Part shown: positions 1 through 13,082 of the stretch, one piece after another
Position numbering within the stretch: the stretch's first letter is position 1
Layout of the letters: each line of letters begins with the position of its first letter
Source: Lagopus muta
Taxonomy: Eukaryota; Chordata; Aves; Galliformes; Phasianidae
NCBI RefSeq assembly: GCF_023343835.1
Contig: NC_064437.1
Span: forward strand, 16,859,501-16,923,500
Direction: 5' to 3'
DNA length: 64,000 nucleotides
The notes under the pieces: model-generated
Told to the model about the DNA's origin: nothing
Databases searched by the model: none
What the model saw: only the letters and a program-made list of their open reading frames with translations
Position numbers and translations under genes: made by a program

Positions 1-2426
1 GTTAGTTGTAAATTCACATTCGTCTGCTACGTATGTCACCTTGATGAAGCCAAGGACTAACATTAGCCCCTCTTTTTGGAAATCAGAAGGTTGTATGGCA
101 CTGATCTGGTAATGTTGCTTTCCTCGCTCCTGCACACAGCAGGATTGATCCAAATGGCTTTTCTATACTTCAAAGAAATAAATCAAAATTTCAGGATCAT
201 CTGTTTTTATCAAGAAAAATTATTTGTTTCTACAACTCAGCTGCTGTTCAAAAGACCTCAGTCTGCAACAAGTTATTTTACTGTAATTCAGATAGTGGTG
301 GTGAGGGCCCAACCTGCAGGTAGGGACAGTTGGTGCTTGTGGGGTGTGAGGATGTGTCATGCACACTGCCATCCAGTCACTGTCTTCAGTGCATCCCCCA
401 AGACTCTCCCTTCGTAGCACATTGCTGTGATTAGATTCAAGTTAGTTTCTGTGATCTTCTATGTCTTCTCTTTATAATAAGAAACTTTCATTATGCTTTC
501 ACCTGATAATTTAGTATTTTTGATCTGTTTTGGAGCTTGCCTTTGAACTTGGAGCCTTTGAGCATGTTTTTCTGACTTAGTTGAACTTTCAGATACGCAC
601 TTCAAGAAAATCCTTTTCAGAGGGTTTCAAACCGACTATTCAAATAAGATCTTTCAAAACTAATGATTTGTATTTTGATTGAAACTGGCTTTTACATCAG
701 AGCGACTATTTCCATGAAACTGAGTACAGGATGAGCATCTTATAACTATTCCCTTCAGTCTCCCAGTAAGATCACACACTATAGTCAATGTGAGCTTGTA
801 TTTCATTGTGTGGTTTTTCTAATGCTCCAAGTGAGGGAATTGCTCTTTTTCATTCAGAGAAGGCATGCATGGTCCTCAAGTTCCTATACTGAGCATTAAG
901 TCTCTTGGATAAATATACCAGCTGCTACTACTGGTACTAAATCTGAGCTTTTTACTATTTAAGTGCTCAAGATGTCAGGTGCTATCTTATGAAATCATTA
1001 TCTTTACTGTTAATATTTTTTTTGCTAGAATTCATTCTGAATAAATCCTTAAAAAAAAAAAAAATGCTGAAACATTCCAGCCTCCAGAAATTACATGGAA
1101 GTCCTGGCCCTTGCTGCCTTGTTCCTACTAAATCTCACTTCTTTAAGTTTGATTTGATCTTGATGAACTTCAGTGGAAGAAGAGGGCTTCTTCAGACTGC
1201 GAAGGGTTGCATAAGGTTCTTACTTAAGTGTCATAAAGATCTCTCTTTATGTCCTACTCTGTTACTGGGGAGGGAAAAAACCCACAAAAACAGAACAATA
1301 AATCAGGTTGTCATTAGTGATACACTCTTTCAAAGTAACTGCAGTGAGATTTCCATACTAGTACTTTCTTCAATGAAAACTTAGTTTTAAAATATAGTAA
1401 TCGGTTGTATGCTCTTCTTCCAGTTCTTCCTTACTATGTGGATAGTTTTTAAGGACCTTGCATACTATGTTATCTTCATCTTAATTAATTCATTTTACTT
1501 TCCATCATTTTGTGTTGTAGAAACTTTATGTTTTGAGACAGGTTTTCCCAAGTGGTCAGTCACAACTCAGCTAAATGAGTAGGGAGGTATGTTTAAATAT
1601 TTTAAAAACAAACAAATAGAAAAGCAACAAAGCAATCTCTGAAGCATTTCTTATCTGAAGAATGATTTGTATCGTCAACTGCTTTTATCCATCATCTCTA
1701 TTTGCATGTCTAGCATAAAATGCTACTTTGACATATAGGCCTCATTTTGCTTGCATTTTTTAGGTCGTGATGGTTATAATGATTCTCATTGCTATATTTA
1801 GGCACTTTGTTTATTTTAGTTCTAACAGTGCCCACAACATGTAATAAAACTTTGCAAACACTTGAACACACAATTGTGAGACATTTGTAATCATCTGTTC
1901 CCAGAAATCAGCATCTGACACTTGTTTAAATGCCTTCCTGCCCACATAGGGAAATATTTATGCTTTAGAACCACACAGGCTCTAAGGGTATTTGCATTCC
2001 CTCCACCTTTAGTAGATGACAAGTATCTCTTGCGTGTCCCTCAGGTGGGTTTGCTTTGTAACAAAAGCCCTGCATCAGATGGTTTGATCAAGCACTGTTG
2101 GTTTAGCATGCAGTCAGTTTCAGATTCTACTTGGAGAAACAATGTTTCAGCCGTAATTTCTGCAAAGTCTGCCTTTCTGAGATGTTTCTGAGATTACTAA
2201 ACCTCCAAATACTCTGAGTCAAATAACTATTTAGCTGTGCCTTCCTGGTGGAACTCTTCATTGCATCGCAAATAGCACTGCTTTGCAGAGATGCTAAAAG
2301 CACTGTTTTTACTTCACTCTTGTAAAACCAGCACCATTCCACCAGGCTATCTGCTGCATGTAGGGGAGCCCTACATCAGTGATAAATGTTACTCCACTTT
2401 TCACTGGTAATTACAAACGTATCTGC
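1..2426. other. Intergenic, no gene seen
   Basis: AT-rich sequence with frequent stops in all frames. Open stretches such as 989-1384 (+) have no recognisable domain and run through a poly-A tract (about 1051-1064), so they look like chance. I see no CR1 tail, tRNA or exon with convincing splice sites here. Confidence 0.6.
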
Positions 2427-2588
2427 TTTGATTTCTCCAGAATTCTGTGTAAATGCTTTGTTATTCATTGTTTCAGCACAATTAAAGTTCCCTACCCTGT
2501 TAGCAATTTTGATTTCTCCAGAATTCTCTGTAAATGCTTTATTATTCATTGTTTCAGCACAATTAAAGTTCCCTACCCTGTTGGCAAT
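2427..2588. repeat. 81-bp tandem duplication, two copies
   Basis: The 81 bases at 2427-2507 are repeated directly at 2508-2588 with about three substitutions (GTGT/CTGT, TTTG/TTTA and TTAGC/TTGGC). Both copies contain an EcoRI-like GAATTC and the block TTCAGCACAATTAAAG. The unit is a multiple of three, so open frames pass through both copies, but I recognise no protein. The high identity points to a fairly recent local duplication. Confidence 0.95.
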
Positions 2589-5500
2589 TTAAACTGTCAG
2601 GTTGGAGCACAGGTATTATGGAGGAGAATCAGTGGAGGAGGGCTAGAATTAATTCTGTGCTGAAAGAGCTGTTCTAAACAGAAATACTGCTGATGTACTT
2701 TCCCTTTTCACCTTACTGAAGAAGATTATTTATGCATCACCTTGGTTTTACTGTAGTCTGTGCAAATATCATTCTTGCAACAACCTCAGGCTATGTATGC
2801 CATATTTTAATACTACAAATATGCAGTTGTTATGAGCATGCTTTACTGATGTTAAATGCTTTGATCAAAAGTGCACTAGACATTGTGTCTGAGCAGCAAA
2901 GGAACACACAGAACATTAATTGCTATTGCCAGTGTAAAAGAAAACCAAACAAAGCCAATATTACGTTGTACAGTCAGCTCTGGATATAGCATTCCTATTA
3001 AGAGAGGGGCTATTAAATTTAAAAAGACCTAATACATATACTTCTTTTTAAAGTTTAATCTGGTCCTTGAGAACCTTATGAGGCCATTAACGCCAAGAAG
3101 AAATCTACTGTCAAGAAACAGCAGTAAGGGACTAAATTGAAAGCAGAATGGGAGAGTCTCAGTGCTACACTGCACCAATTATATCGCCACGTTGTTTCTT
3201 GACTGCAAGACTGATAGGCATCTACAAATGCGTAGATCCCAAGGGGCTCAAGCATGTCTGGTGAAAATTGGAAATCAATAGGAGTCTATAATCGCAAGCA
3301 AACGGCATCATTTTCATTGGGGTGAATGATGGCACATATCCACAATAAAATGCCGTGGATGTTGGTCCATCAAGAGTATTTGTTGAAGCTTTTTGCTAAA
3401 CATGAGAAGCACAATGACCTTGTTTTATTTGGCATATTAAGAACGTTACTTGACTCTTAATTAGCAAAGCAATAGGAAAATATTCACTGACCTTTCAATT
3501 CAGATGGACATTTTGTAGCTTAAGAGGAGAGGATTCATTTTCTGGATGTGGATTTTCAATATATTGGCAGTCCTGCTGAGAAGGCAAATGTTGTTTAGTT
3601 TCCAGTTCTGTCAGTAGACTGCAAATTCATCTCAGGTATGGCTTGAAACAAGCTTCATCTCCAAAGCTGAAGTAATTTAGTGCCTAGGGTTATTTTGTCC
3701 TGGCTTTTGCTTAAGTACAGGCTACCAATTCAATGTGACAATGAGAATTACTATCCACTAGGGGCCAAACTATGCCCACCAAATGCTCGATTTCCTTTCT
3801 GAAGTACTTTTATTCTCCTAGTATTGAAATTGCAAGGTTTTCTGGCTTTTTTTCCTTCTTTTTTAAAGCCCACTACTTCATGTATTCAATTCCAGGCTGT
3901 CCTTGAGCTTTCTAAGGTATATAGCTCACTCATTCTAGAGAAATATGTAACAATTATGAATATTATGACCATATTTGTCTATGGGGCAGGCAGGCAAGGT
4001 AAAAAAGTCAGGTTATTGTTGATGAACTTAAAAGATACGTCAGTTTTCAGAGTTGAGGAAAATTATGCCTACTGGTGGCTCAAAACCATTTCTTTCCTGT
4101 GTTGTGAAAGGTCTCAACCGGAGATGATTTGGTAGAGGTCTGATTCAAAGCTCCATGAAGTCCGTGGGCAGCCCCTCAGACCAGACCTGCTCCTAGAACT
4201 TGTGCCCCTGAACAACTTATGCTACCTTCTGTATTTGAGAAAGCTGACAAATGGAGGAGAACATTTGTTCTGGTTAGACACACTGGACGGCACCTTTAAA
4301 TCCCTGTTTAAACGTAGATGTTCTTCGTGGTCATTTGCAAATAAAATCTAATGCTGTAGGCTATTAGCAGGAATTTGGTACGACTGCCATCCTGTATCTT
4401 TTCACAGACTCTAAAAACAAGAATTCTGAGGTCATTCTTGAGCTTTTCTTTCTCCCACAAGGTACCAGCAAATGAGCTATTGGATTAGTTACAGCTTTCA
4501 TTAAAATGTAATTAAAAGATGTCATACTTTTATAGTCGGACTCAGCTGTAGCCAAACATATGGGCACAGTAAAACATTTCACAGAGCTGAAAGATTTTGT
4601 CGTCCTGCTGAGAAAATGATAGCCTTACAGCTTCTCACTTAATTATTCTAAAATTAATAATAACAATTGTTAAGGTTCCCCTCATTCTAACAGAGAAGCT
4701 TTTAATATTGCTAGCTGAAATGCTCTGTGGTGCAGGTAGTTAGACTGCTATGCATATAGAGATCCCAAGCAGCTCGGAGTCCTCCTGTGTGCTCTGTATT
4801 TCCAGGTGCCTTATTGCATAGAGCACACATGAAACATTGCATGTGTTCCAGGGGAGGGGCTTGAACTCTGCCACCCCCAATCTGAACAGAGTGACCTCAT
4901 CACCAGCTCTGGTGTGCTGTTTTGATTTCTCACTTTTGGAGCTTCTCTGTTGGATGACTCTTGCTCTGTCCAATGGCTTGGACTCCAGAGCAGGGAGTGG
5001 CCGTGAGGCTGTAGGCATGTGCAATTTGATGCCAGCTTCAGGATTTTTTGTGCCTTGGCAGTGAATGCATGAACATGGGGGCTCTGATGGTGAGGGGGTG
5101 TTCCTGCATTGGATGCCTTGCCCTGGGCTGCTTATTCAGCTCAGCCGGCTCTGCCCAGCAGCAGCAGTGCAGTGCCTATTGGTTGGGTGGCTCAGTAGTT
5201 GTTCTGGGGACATTGGCAGGCACCCAGCAGTGGGACCCACACATGCATAAAGCAGTGGATTAGTGTTGCTGCTGATCCAGCCTGCTCCTCTCTGTAGAGC
5301 TGGCTTTAGGCATAAACAAACGGTAGAGGATTGCTTGGGGAAACCCAGCGTTTGCAAGATGTGGGCCTCAAACCTGATTAGAAATCATCTCCTCCTTTCC
5401 TCCTCCTCCTCACACTTGGGCAGCTGAGGAGGAGAGCAGGGCAGCTGCTGTCCTTGCTCGGCCAGGTGCTGTGGAGCATTGCTCAGGGACAGCACTGCCT

Positions 5501-7650
5501 CTTGCCCTGCCTCTGAGCAAACAGCACCCAGCTCCATGCCCTACATGGGGCGAGTATTAGCCCTTTCTTTTCCAGAAGAAAATAATGTTTCAGCTCCTCT
5601 GAAGATCCTATCTATATGCAGTGTTCTCTGTATGCCTGCGATCCAGTGAGGGTATTTTTGAACAGGTGCATGGGGAGTTTGTTCTCTGAAAGTAATCAGA
5701 TGCTGAGGTTTGGGGGAAGTGCTCATTTCTTCTAAAAGCTTCACAGAGTGTAACATAAGTGCAAAAATTTAGCTTAAACATGCATTGAATATTACTTACT
5801 TTTTCCACTTACTTGTAAAATTTGTTTAGAAATGAGAAATCAAATCATGAACCCATAGCAGGTGTGGGAAAAAAATAGGATGTAATAAATAGCCTTAGTG
5901 CAATCTATTTGCATGGATTACCTGAACATTTATAAGTAACTAATCTGTTCAGATGAACCAGAGTCAGCCTGCGTATGTGAAAAGTGCAGAAGCTGCAGAA
6001 TATAATTTGAGACAGAATTAACGACTCTGCACTAGCATCAAATATTGCTGGTTCCAGGAAAAAAAGACTTTGTGTCACCTTGTGTATAGTGCTGGGATAT
6101 TGAAAGCACTTGTTCAGCATTGACACCACATGCCGTATGTGGGCAGCATGAAGAGCTCTACTCTCATCGGTGCTAATGTGAACTAATTGGTGTCAATAGC
6201 TGGGTCACAAAGAGGTGGCACTGAGACACAGGGCTCTTCTTGGTGCAGCAACTCATGCAGTGCAGCTGTGCTTATACCTGTGCCCTTGCTGTAGAGCAGC
6301 AATGTCCCTGCTGCCATGTGCCTGGCTCAGCCAGCAAGCGGCCTACTGCTCCAAACACCGTGTGGTCACACGCTGTGGGAATGGCACTGCTGCAGTGCTG
6401 GGATGAGATGAAGGTCTTGGTGAGAGAGTGAGATCAGGAGCATTGGAGGGATTTGAAGTAGGGGAAAGAAGTAGTATGTTCTTGTGCTCTTTTGACTGGT
6501 AAACAGAGAATGTTTCCATTTCACAAGAGCTTCTTTCTGAGAGAAAGCTCTCAAAGTATGACCTTAAACAAACTATCTCATCCAAAGGACTGTACCAAAT
6601 CCATTTCAATGGGAGATGCCATCTCAGGAGGCCTGGCTGTGAGTCTGGCTCTTCTGAACACCATGAATTCAGGAGGGACAGAGGGCAATGCAGTGGTTAC
6701 AAAACATGCAAGTGGTGGTCAAGTAGTTTTATTGGGTGTACAAACTCCAGATAAATGATATAGTATGGGACTGACTGTTCGTGGACATCTGTCTAGAGAT
6801 TATTCCCTAACAAAAGAGTCTGAGAAATCATTCATGTGGTTTGTATTCATGTCAGGTTTTGGTCACAGACAAATTCACACATTCAGCAATGTAGTTAATC
6901 TCCTAGATACCCACCACAGAAGAATAGGGATTAATACATTTATCTTGTAAAACAATGCAGTCCTCCTCTGAATTACAACCAGAAATTACACTGTAGTTAT
7001 CAAATATGCTCAGTGAGGTTATGAATCAAGTCCCCACATTGTTCAAATTCCCAGCTCTTATCGTTTGGGAGGCTGCAGACACCGGTGTGCCAGCTGCCAG
7101 CTGGGTGTGCTGGCGGCAGGCAGTGCCTCCTGCAGCAGGGAAATTCTGCAGGAGGGCAGGCAGAGGGCTATGCTTTGCAAATGTCACCCAGAAGTCCAGA
7201 AAAGATACCGGGAGACGCCCTTGGACGCGGTCATCCATAAAGCCTTCATGAAAGTCAATGACTGTTGCAGCGCAGATTGAAGCCATCGCTTACATGGCAT
7301 GCTGCTGTAATAAATCTGTCCTGTGGATGTGCGTGGGGCTGGCGGCTGTCGCACTGCACAGTGCTGAAGTCTCTGTTAAATCCAGACAAGCTTCCACTAA
7401 TCTAAACCCCAAAAATCCCCCAGAAATAGAAATCAAAAGACCAGGGCTACTTACAAGTGAAGGAAATCTACTGGCCTGTAGTTTTGGAGAGGAGAGAGAG
7501 GAAGGGCTCTTTCTTTTCCTGCTCATTCTAAATATATGTGGCACATATATTTATAGATCAATGACACCTTTGAGGAAATGTGAGTCTTGCAGTGATTAAC
7601 AGAATATTTATTTTCTACAAGCAGTGCTGTAAAATCCACATATTTCCTGC
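2589..7650. other. Intergenic, no gene seen
   Basis: Mostly AT-rich single-copy sequence with three modestly GC-richer patches (about 4840-5530, 6210-6410 and 7040-7290) where longer open frames appear by chance on both strands. Overlapping open frames of similar length on opposite strands in each patch argue against coding. No repeat family was recognised. Confidence 0.5.
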
Positions 7651-7659
7651 CTCCTAAAT

Positions 7660-7830
7660 TATAATTACTGTTTGCACGCGCTGCCCATCTCAAGACTTCC
7701 GCAGTGCAACATTGGTGTTTCTCATTAAAATGAATCCTGGAGGCACTTTGTTATTGTTTAGACTGTGAAAACCACTGACAATTTTTCTCCCCTCTCTGTG
7801 TGTTTTGTAAGTGCTAAACGCAAAAGGAAT
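7660..7830. promoter_or_regulatory. Candidate conserved non-coding element
   Basis: A compact block with SOX-like TTATTGTT, CATTAAAATGAAT and a GCACGCGCTGCC core, flanked by AT-rich spacer. It has the texture of a vertebrate developmental enhancer. This is inference from composition only, because conservation cannot be measured here. Confidence 0.25.
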
Positions 7831-8399
7831 TTAACACATTCTATAAAAGACTGTACATTAATAATACATGCCAGACCACAAAAAAAAAGAAAGTAAAATT
7901 GTTGAATGGTAGTTGTATAAGTCAACAGCGTTCAGGAAGAGGCACTCTTTCTTTAATCTTTGCTACAAAGCAATGCCCTCATAGTAGACAGTATCATCTC
8001 GAAGTCGACCGACTCTTGCTTTCTGCGCTGCTCTGCTGTGCCTTTCCACAGCGCTTCAGGGGTTATTTCGACAGCAGTGCAGATGACAAGTCTTGGATTA
8101 GTGAAACTTTTCAATTCTATCTTTGTTTTTAAAAAGGCTGCCTGCTGTACAAGAGCTCTTGTATGGCCTTTTATGCATCCCTTTCTCTTGCCATAGGTAA
8201 TTATTTATTAATGTAAACCCTGCAAGAAAGATTGACTATGTCAAAAGGAGAGCAAGGAAATAACAATCTAATAAAATTCCATCTCAGTGCCCTTGTCTCA
8301 TTCCAATGAGAGTCAATAGTTCAGGTTTGTGCCACGTTGTATTGGCTAATTCCCAAATTGAAAACCAGTTTTGTTTAATAGTGCTAAGACGACACCAAA

Positions 8400-8575
8400 A
8401 CAAGCCTGCTGCTAGGATCCTCTTTCTGCTAATTGATCAGAGTTGATAACATTAGCGCTTTTCTGCATATAAGCCTCTGGCAATTCTGCAGTATTTACAC
8501 AATGCTGAGGATTATGGTTAGCAGAGCTGATGGCTGTTGTCTGAAACCAGCTGTCACGTGATCTAAATGAACAAG
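8400..8575. promoter_or_regulatory. Candidate conserved non-coding element
   Basis: Contains CTAATTGATCAGAG, GATAACATTAGCG, an octamer-like CTGCATATAAG and an E-box CACGTG near 8555. This is a dense mixture of homeodomain, GATA and bHLH-type words with no repeat signature. The call rests on motif density alone. Confidence 0.25.
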
Positions 8576-9690
8576 GCAATACACATTAGGAAGGAAGGCT
8601 GACTTTGGTTATGCATTTTGTTTTCCTCCCTGATGTCCTGTCAGTGCTGTGTGGGTCTCTCAGGAGTCTCTTGACCCCAAGATTTTCTGCTTTGCCCCTG
8701 CTGCATGCTGGGGCTCTGGGCCTGGCACAGATGTGTCCGGGCAACATCTCGAGGCAGCAGCTCTGGGGCTCAGAGAAGGCTGGAAGATCAGGCTTTGAGT
8801 CTGCAGCTTGCTTACGTTTCTGGCTGTGCATCTTTCTTCTGAGCTGCCATCTTCTGCCTAGGCTCTGATCTATCTGTTTGTGGACCTTGTTCCCCATGAA
8901 TTCATTTTACTGCTCCTCGCCTCTGTAGATGCGGTCCATCCACAATCCCCTGTGACAGGGGCAGCTTCCCTGACACTTGCTTCTCTCTGTGTAAAGAAGC
9001 GCTTTCTTTCATCTAAAAGAGGTGAATCTTCTTTATGGCCCACTAGGTGCCTCCTTGTTCTCACAGTGTAGGTACGAATTAAAACAAAACAAAACAGAGT
9101 GCAGTTGACAGGCTTCCTTGTGAACTAAATTTGACTCCTGCAGTGTCCTGGAGTGTCAGTGTACAGCAGACTCTGCACAGACTCATGAAAGATGGTGATG
9201 TTTTGAGCTATTGGGAAGCTTTGCGAGGGCTCTTCCATTACATCTACATTCCATTGGTTTCAAATAACTTCTAATGACTTTCAAATGACATTCTTTTGGT
9301 CATTCAGGGAAGGTTGCTGGGATCACAAATGCAAGAGCTCTGTAAGTTTAGTTCATTTTGAAATAGCAGGTCCTCACTTGTGTATGGGAATGGTTGTACA
9401 ACCTATCAGGTAACATTTCCCGTATGCCAGAAAAACTTTGTGTTAGCTACTGAGAAAAACTTCATGAATTCCTCCTTGGGTTTTTAATTTTTTTTCCATC
9501 CTAATGGCAAAATGCCCAGTGTGAATCAAATCCTTCAATTCAGTTTCCAAAAAAGAAGGAACTATCCTGTATGCCTGAAGTATTAATTAAAAAGAGGCAA
9601 AAAAGAAAGATTTGGACAGGTCCCAAACCAGCTCCTCAAATATAAATGTCTGCAACTGTCATATGAACTTCTCAGTAAATGAGACTATAA
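8576..9690. other. Intergenic, no gene seen
   Basis: A slightly GC-richer patch at about 8600-9060 carries long open frames on both strands (8586-8897 on minus and 8605-8868 on plus) with no known domain. The remainder is AT-rich. No repeat family was recognised. Confidence 0.5.
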
Positions 9691-9699
9691 TCCTTCCTT

Positions 9700-10030
9700 C
9701 CTAAAGTGGAAATACTACTTGATTAGCCCAATTAAGAGCAGATTTCTGACAGAATATTACTTCAGGGTATAGTTTCCTAAAAGATGAAAAAGTGCCAATT
9801 TAAAAACAACTGTATGTCACTAACATTATTAAAAAATGGAAACAAGGCCTGACATAATAAATTAACTACTAGAATTATATATTGGCCTTCAAAGCCATAT
9901 TAAAGATACAGAGCAATTAGGCTATTTTTACAGAATGAATTGGTAAATCAATATCTTCTATACAGCTTTTAATTTGCACAGGTAGAGCATGATCGCTGAT
10001 GCTGTATTTTAGTTCATTCAGTTATGGGTG
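9700..10030. promoter_or_regulatory. Candidate conserved non-coding element
   Basis: About 330 bp very rich in homeodomain words: GATTAGCCCAATTAAGAG, AACATTATTAAA, AATAAATTAACTACT, CAATTAGGC and TTTTAATTTGCAC. It has no open frame of note and no transposon signature. Such blocks are typical of enhancers in gene deserts. The function is inferred, not shown. Confidence 0.3.
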
Positions 10031-10549
10031 TATTTTAGTTGTTATTTTGCTTTTGCTTGTTTGTAAATGTTATTGTAAAGCCTTCTTTTAGCTCACTATG
10101 CCTACGGAGGGGCTGAGCGCTTGCCTGACCTGAGACCCTTTTCTCCTGGCACATCCATTGACATTGTTTCTTTTTTAAGAGGTCTGCAGTTTTTTAATTC
10201 TGGTGAACACTGGCAGAAGCTGTTCTGAGCAGACGCCTACCCAGTTATCAGCACTTGAAAGGCTGGGCCCATTGCTACTCTGCGGTCTCTGCCTTTGGGT
10301 TTGAATCCTGGAGTCCCCATGCCCATTCCCCTACCCACCTGTGGTGTGGGGCAGGTTCCCTCTGTTTAACTTTCTCAAGACAAGGAATATTAATTCTTCG
10401 TGAAGCTTTCTGTTTTACATCATCCATGGGATTTCATAGTGAAAGATTGTTTATCTGTGCAGCCATGCTTATTTTCCAGTTGCCCAAATTAAGACACTCT
10501 ATAAAGAAATGTTCGTTTATTAGCAACTAGTGTTTGACAGTTTATTTCA

Positions 10550-10870
10550 TGTAAGCCTCCAGCTTTCCTTGGCAAGTTGATTTGCATAATGTGTTATTAT
10601 GTCTAAATGGAAAACTAAATGCCTCCATGTGGTCTTTAAATGACAAGTGCTTGTCAGCTTCATGCAATATTCAGAAGTAATAGATCCAAATCACAACTGT
10701 GCTTGCTGTGATGTATAAGGAGAAAAGGAAACACAACCCCAAACACTTGTTGCATATCCTTCCTTGACAAATTTACACTTTGGTGCAGAATTGTCAATTC
10801 GAGTTTTAATGTGTTAAACGTTTTAGTTCAACTGTGAAGGAATTTACTTACTGTAGCTTTATTCTGTGCT
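10550..10870. promoter_or_regulatory. Candidate conserved non-coding element with octamer
   Basis: Contains the octamer ATTTGCAT (POU-type) within TTGATTTGCATAATGTG, a second near-octamer CATGCAATATTC, and several TAAA/TTAA words. It is followed by a polypyrimidine run at 10899. No coding frame or repeat family was recognised. Confidence 0.28.
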
Positions 10871-10898
10871 TCTTTTGAGTAATTACAGTTCACACCAG

Positions 10899-10934
10899 TT
10901 TTTTTTTTTTTCTTTTCTTTTTTTTTTTCCCCCT
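10899..10934 (+). repeat. Poly-T tract with interruptions
   Basis: A run of T broken by single C residues (T11-12, C, T4, C, T11) followed by CCCCC. Low complexity. Confidence 0.95.
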
Positions 10935-12715
10935 GTTTATTTTCCCTCTCAAACAATGCAGTTCAGGGAATAATCTTAGAGTGGCAAGATATGCCTAAGA
11001 AATTCTACCTTAATTACTTTTGCAACCATGAATGCTCTCTGGCAATGCTTATAATAGCTTTGGAATATCTGCTATGAAGTTCACATCTGGAATAGTCCTT
11101 GGATTTGAAAACTGCAGAGCTGCGTATTGAGTTTATGCTGCCTTAACATGGGAAATGGGCATGTTTGTGTGTGGGTGAAGGCTGCTGGAGGCTTCAGAAA
11201 TGAAAGCCCTGTGAGCCGGTACTCAGTAAGAGTTGCTTCTGCACACATTGCTTGCGTATTTGTGATGTGCTGCTCGTGGCCTTTCTGATTGCCTCCATCC
11301 CAAGCACACCTGGAAGGAGGAAGTGCCTTCTGCTGAAAAAAGGGAAATCCTGATTTCCTGGTGCTTGACAAGAAGGGAGTGTGGGATGGTGGGTCCCTGG
11401 GCTGGCTGTGCTGCAGCTGAACCACGGCTCTCATTACAGGCAGGATGGCTTGGAGCTTAGGTGAGGCCACATCCTCTTTGTGGTACTGTTGCTTATATCT
11501 CTCATGAAAGGTTAAAAGGTACACAGTGTTTCACATTTGAGATTAATTTTTAACATTCAAGATGGATGGATATCTTGTTTCCTGCTCATTGAGCTGCAGA
11601 AGTTATTTTCTGTTGCTGCTTTTGACATTGTAAAGGCTTTTAAAGGCAGCATCAATTGATCGCAATGGCTTGGAGCTTGATGTTCGGTCACAAAAGTTTG
11701 GCTTTTCTTTTTCTTTCTTTTTGTTTTGTTTTGTAACAAAAGCCCAGGTTAACAATACGGAGAAAAGAGAACAAGGTGAGAAGGAAATTTCTGTCTGGGA
11801 TAAACCTGCCTGGTGCACTTAGAGTTATCACCAGTCCAAGCCTCAGCAGAGTGTTGGCATATTTAATTTTTTACTTCCAACTGCACTTTGTGTTTGCTCG
11901 GCATTACAGGAGAAGGAGCTAAGCAGAAGTAGTTAGAGGACAGGGACACAGAGGAGAGAAGTATGTGATATATTGTCACATGAGGCAGGAGAGTGGCCAG
12001 GGCTTGTGTCACCCCTTGGGTTGTGGCAGGGCTGGGGCATTCCCAGCACTTCCCTTGCTGAGGACAGGCAGATGGGTGGGTTATTGGGTGCTTTTGCCAG
12101 CAGGAAACACTTTGAATGTGCTCAGATATTTTGAATAGCGTGTATGTCAGCCATAAAAAGCTTGGGATTAGCTGGCAGATAGGTTACAACTGGCCCAAAA
12201 GAGCTCTGTTTCCATGGAGAGGTATTTCTACTGAAGGATTTAATGTCTGTGATGGCCGTGCAAACAGCACCCTGTGTCACAGCTGCAAGAGGTGCCCTGC
12301 ATGTGCTCCTGACATGCAGCAAGGTGCACGCTCCACATTCTGCTGCTCTTTCACATCTTTGGCTCAAAATAAAACCCGCCCTGTGCTTTTTTGTAGCTTC
12401 ATTTTTGCGTCCTTTGAGCAGAATTTTTGTAAGTAGAGCAAGAGTTATCTCCTTGTATCTGTGCAGAGGGATGTACTTAGGTGAATCGCTGTGTATGGAG
12501 GTGTGAGGTTAAACTTGCTAGTGCCAGGAAGTAACAAAGGGCAAAGCTTTCTGTTGCCTTCCTGCACACCTTACTCTTGTCAACAGTTCAGGTGAAATTG
12601 TCAGAAGGAGACGGCAATCAGGCTGGATCCCAAGGCAAAGTGTCCAACAGAGCGAACTTTTGAAAGTGCCACAACTGATTTTAAAGCTATTAAAAGCCAA
12701 GGCAGCTCTTAAAAA
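10935..12715. other. Intergenic, no gene seen
   Basis: The longest open frame of the desert (147 codons, 11081-11524, minus) lies here. It has no recognisable domain and no splice context, and it is overlapped by no conserved-looking partner, so I treat it as chance. The patch at 12240-12440 is open on both strands. No repeat family was recognised. Confidence 0.5.
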
Positions 12716-12719
12716 ATCC

Positions 12720-13030
12720 TCACCTTTCTCAGGGTAGCCTTAATTATGTATGTAAAATTGTCAATGAGGAATGCAGCATTTAAGGAACTCATGTGGAGTT
12801 TCAGTATTTAGTCCGGTGATATTAAAATGAAACAGGACCAACTTTGCAGGGGGCAATTATAACACATTACGGTGTGAATCGCACACTGTGATTAAACTCA
12901 TAGGAGGTACTCAGCATCATCATTTGCTTTGAAAGGGGCACTGATTACCATTTGTGCTATGCATTTTGGTAATCAGAAATCATTATGGAAAGTATTACAT
13001 CAACTAAACAAATACCCCCTTAGCGGCATG
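12720..13030. promoter_or_regulatory. Candidate conserved non-coding element
   Basis: Contains TTAATTATGTATG, GGCAATTATAACAC, GTGATTAAACTCA and two GGTAATCAGAAATC/CTGATTACC words that form a loose inverted pair around CATTTGTGCTATGCATTTTG. This resembles a homeodomain/POU enhancer. It is inferred from motif content only. Confidence 0.3.
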
Positions 13031-13050
13031 AAATATACAGATTTTTAATT

Positions 13051-13082
13051 AAAAAAAAAAAAAAAAGAAAAAAAAAAGAAAG
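13051..13082 (+). repeat. Poly-A rich tract
   Basis: A16 followed by G and A10, with a few G interruptions. It may be the tail of an old retroposon, but no element body is visible on the left, so it is left as simple sequence. Confidence 0.9.

Noticed and set aside
11081..11524. 147-codon minus-strand frame
   Set aside because: No recognisable motif, no flanking splice sites of quality, and isolated in the desert. This length is expected by chance in a 64-kb window.
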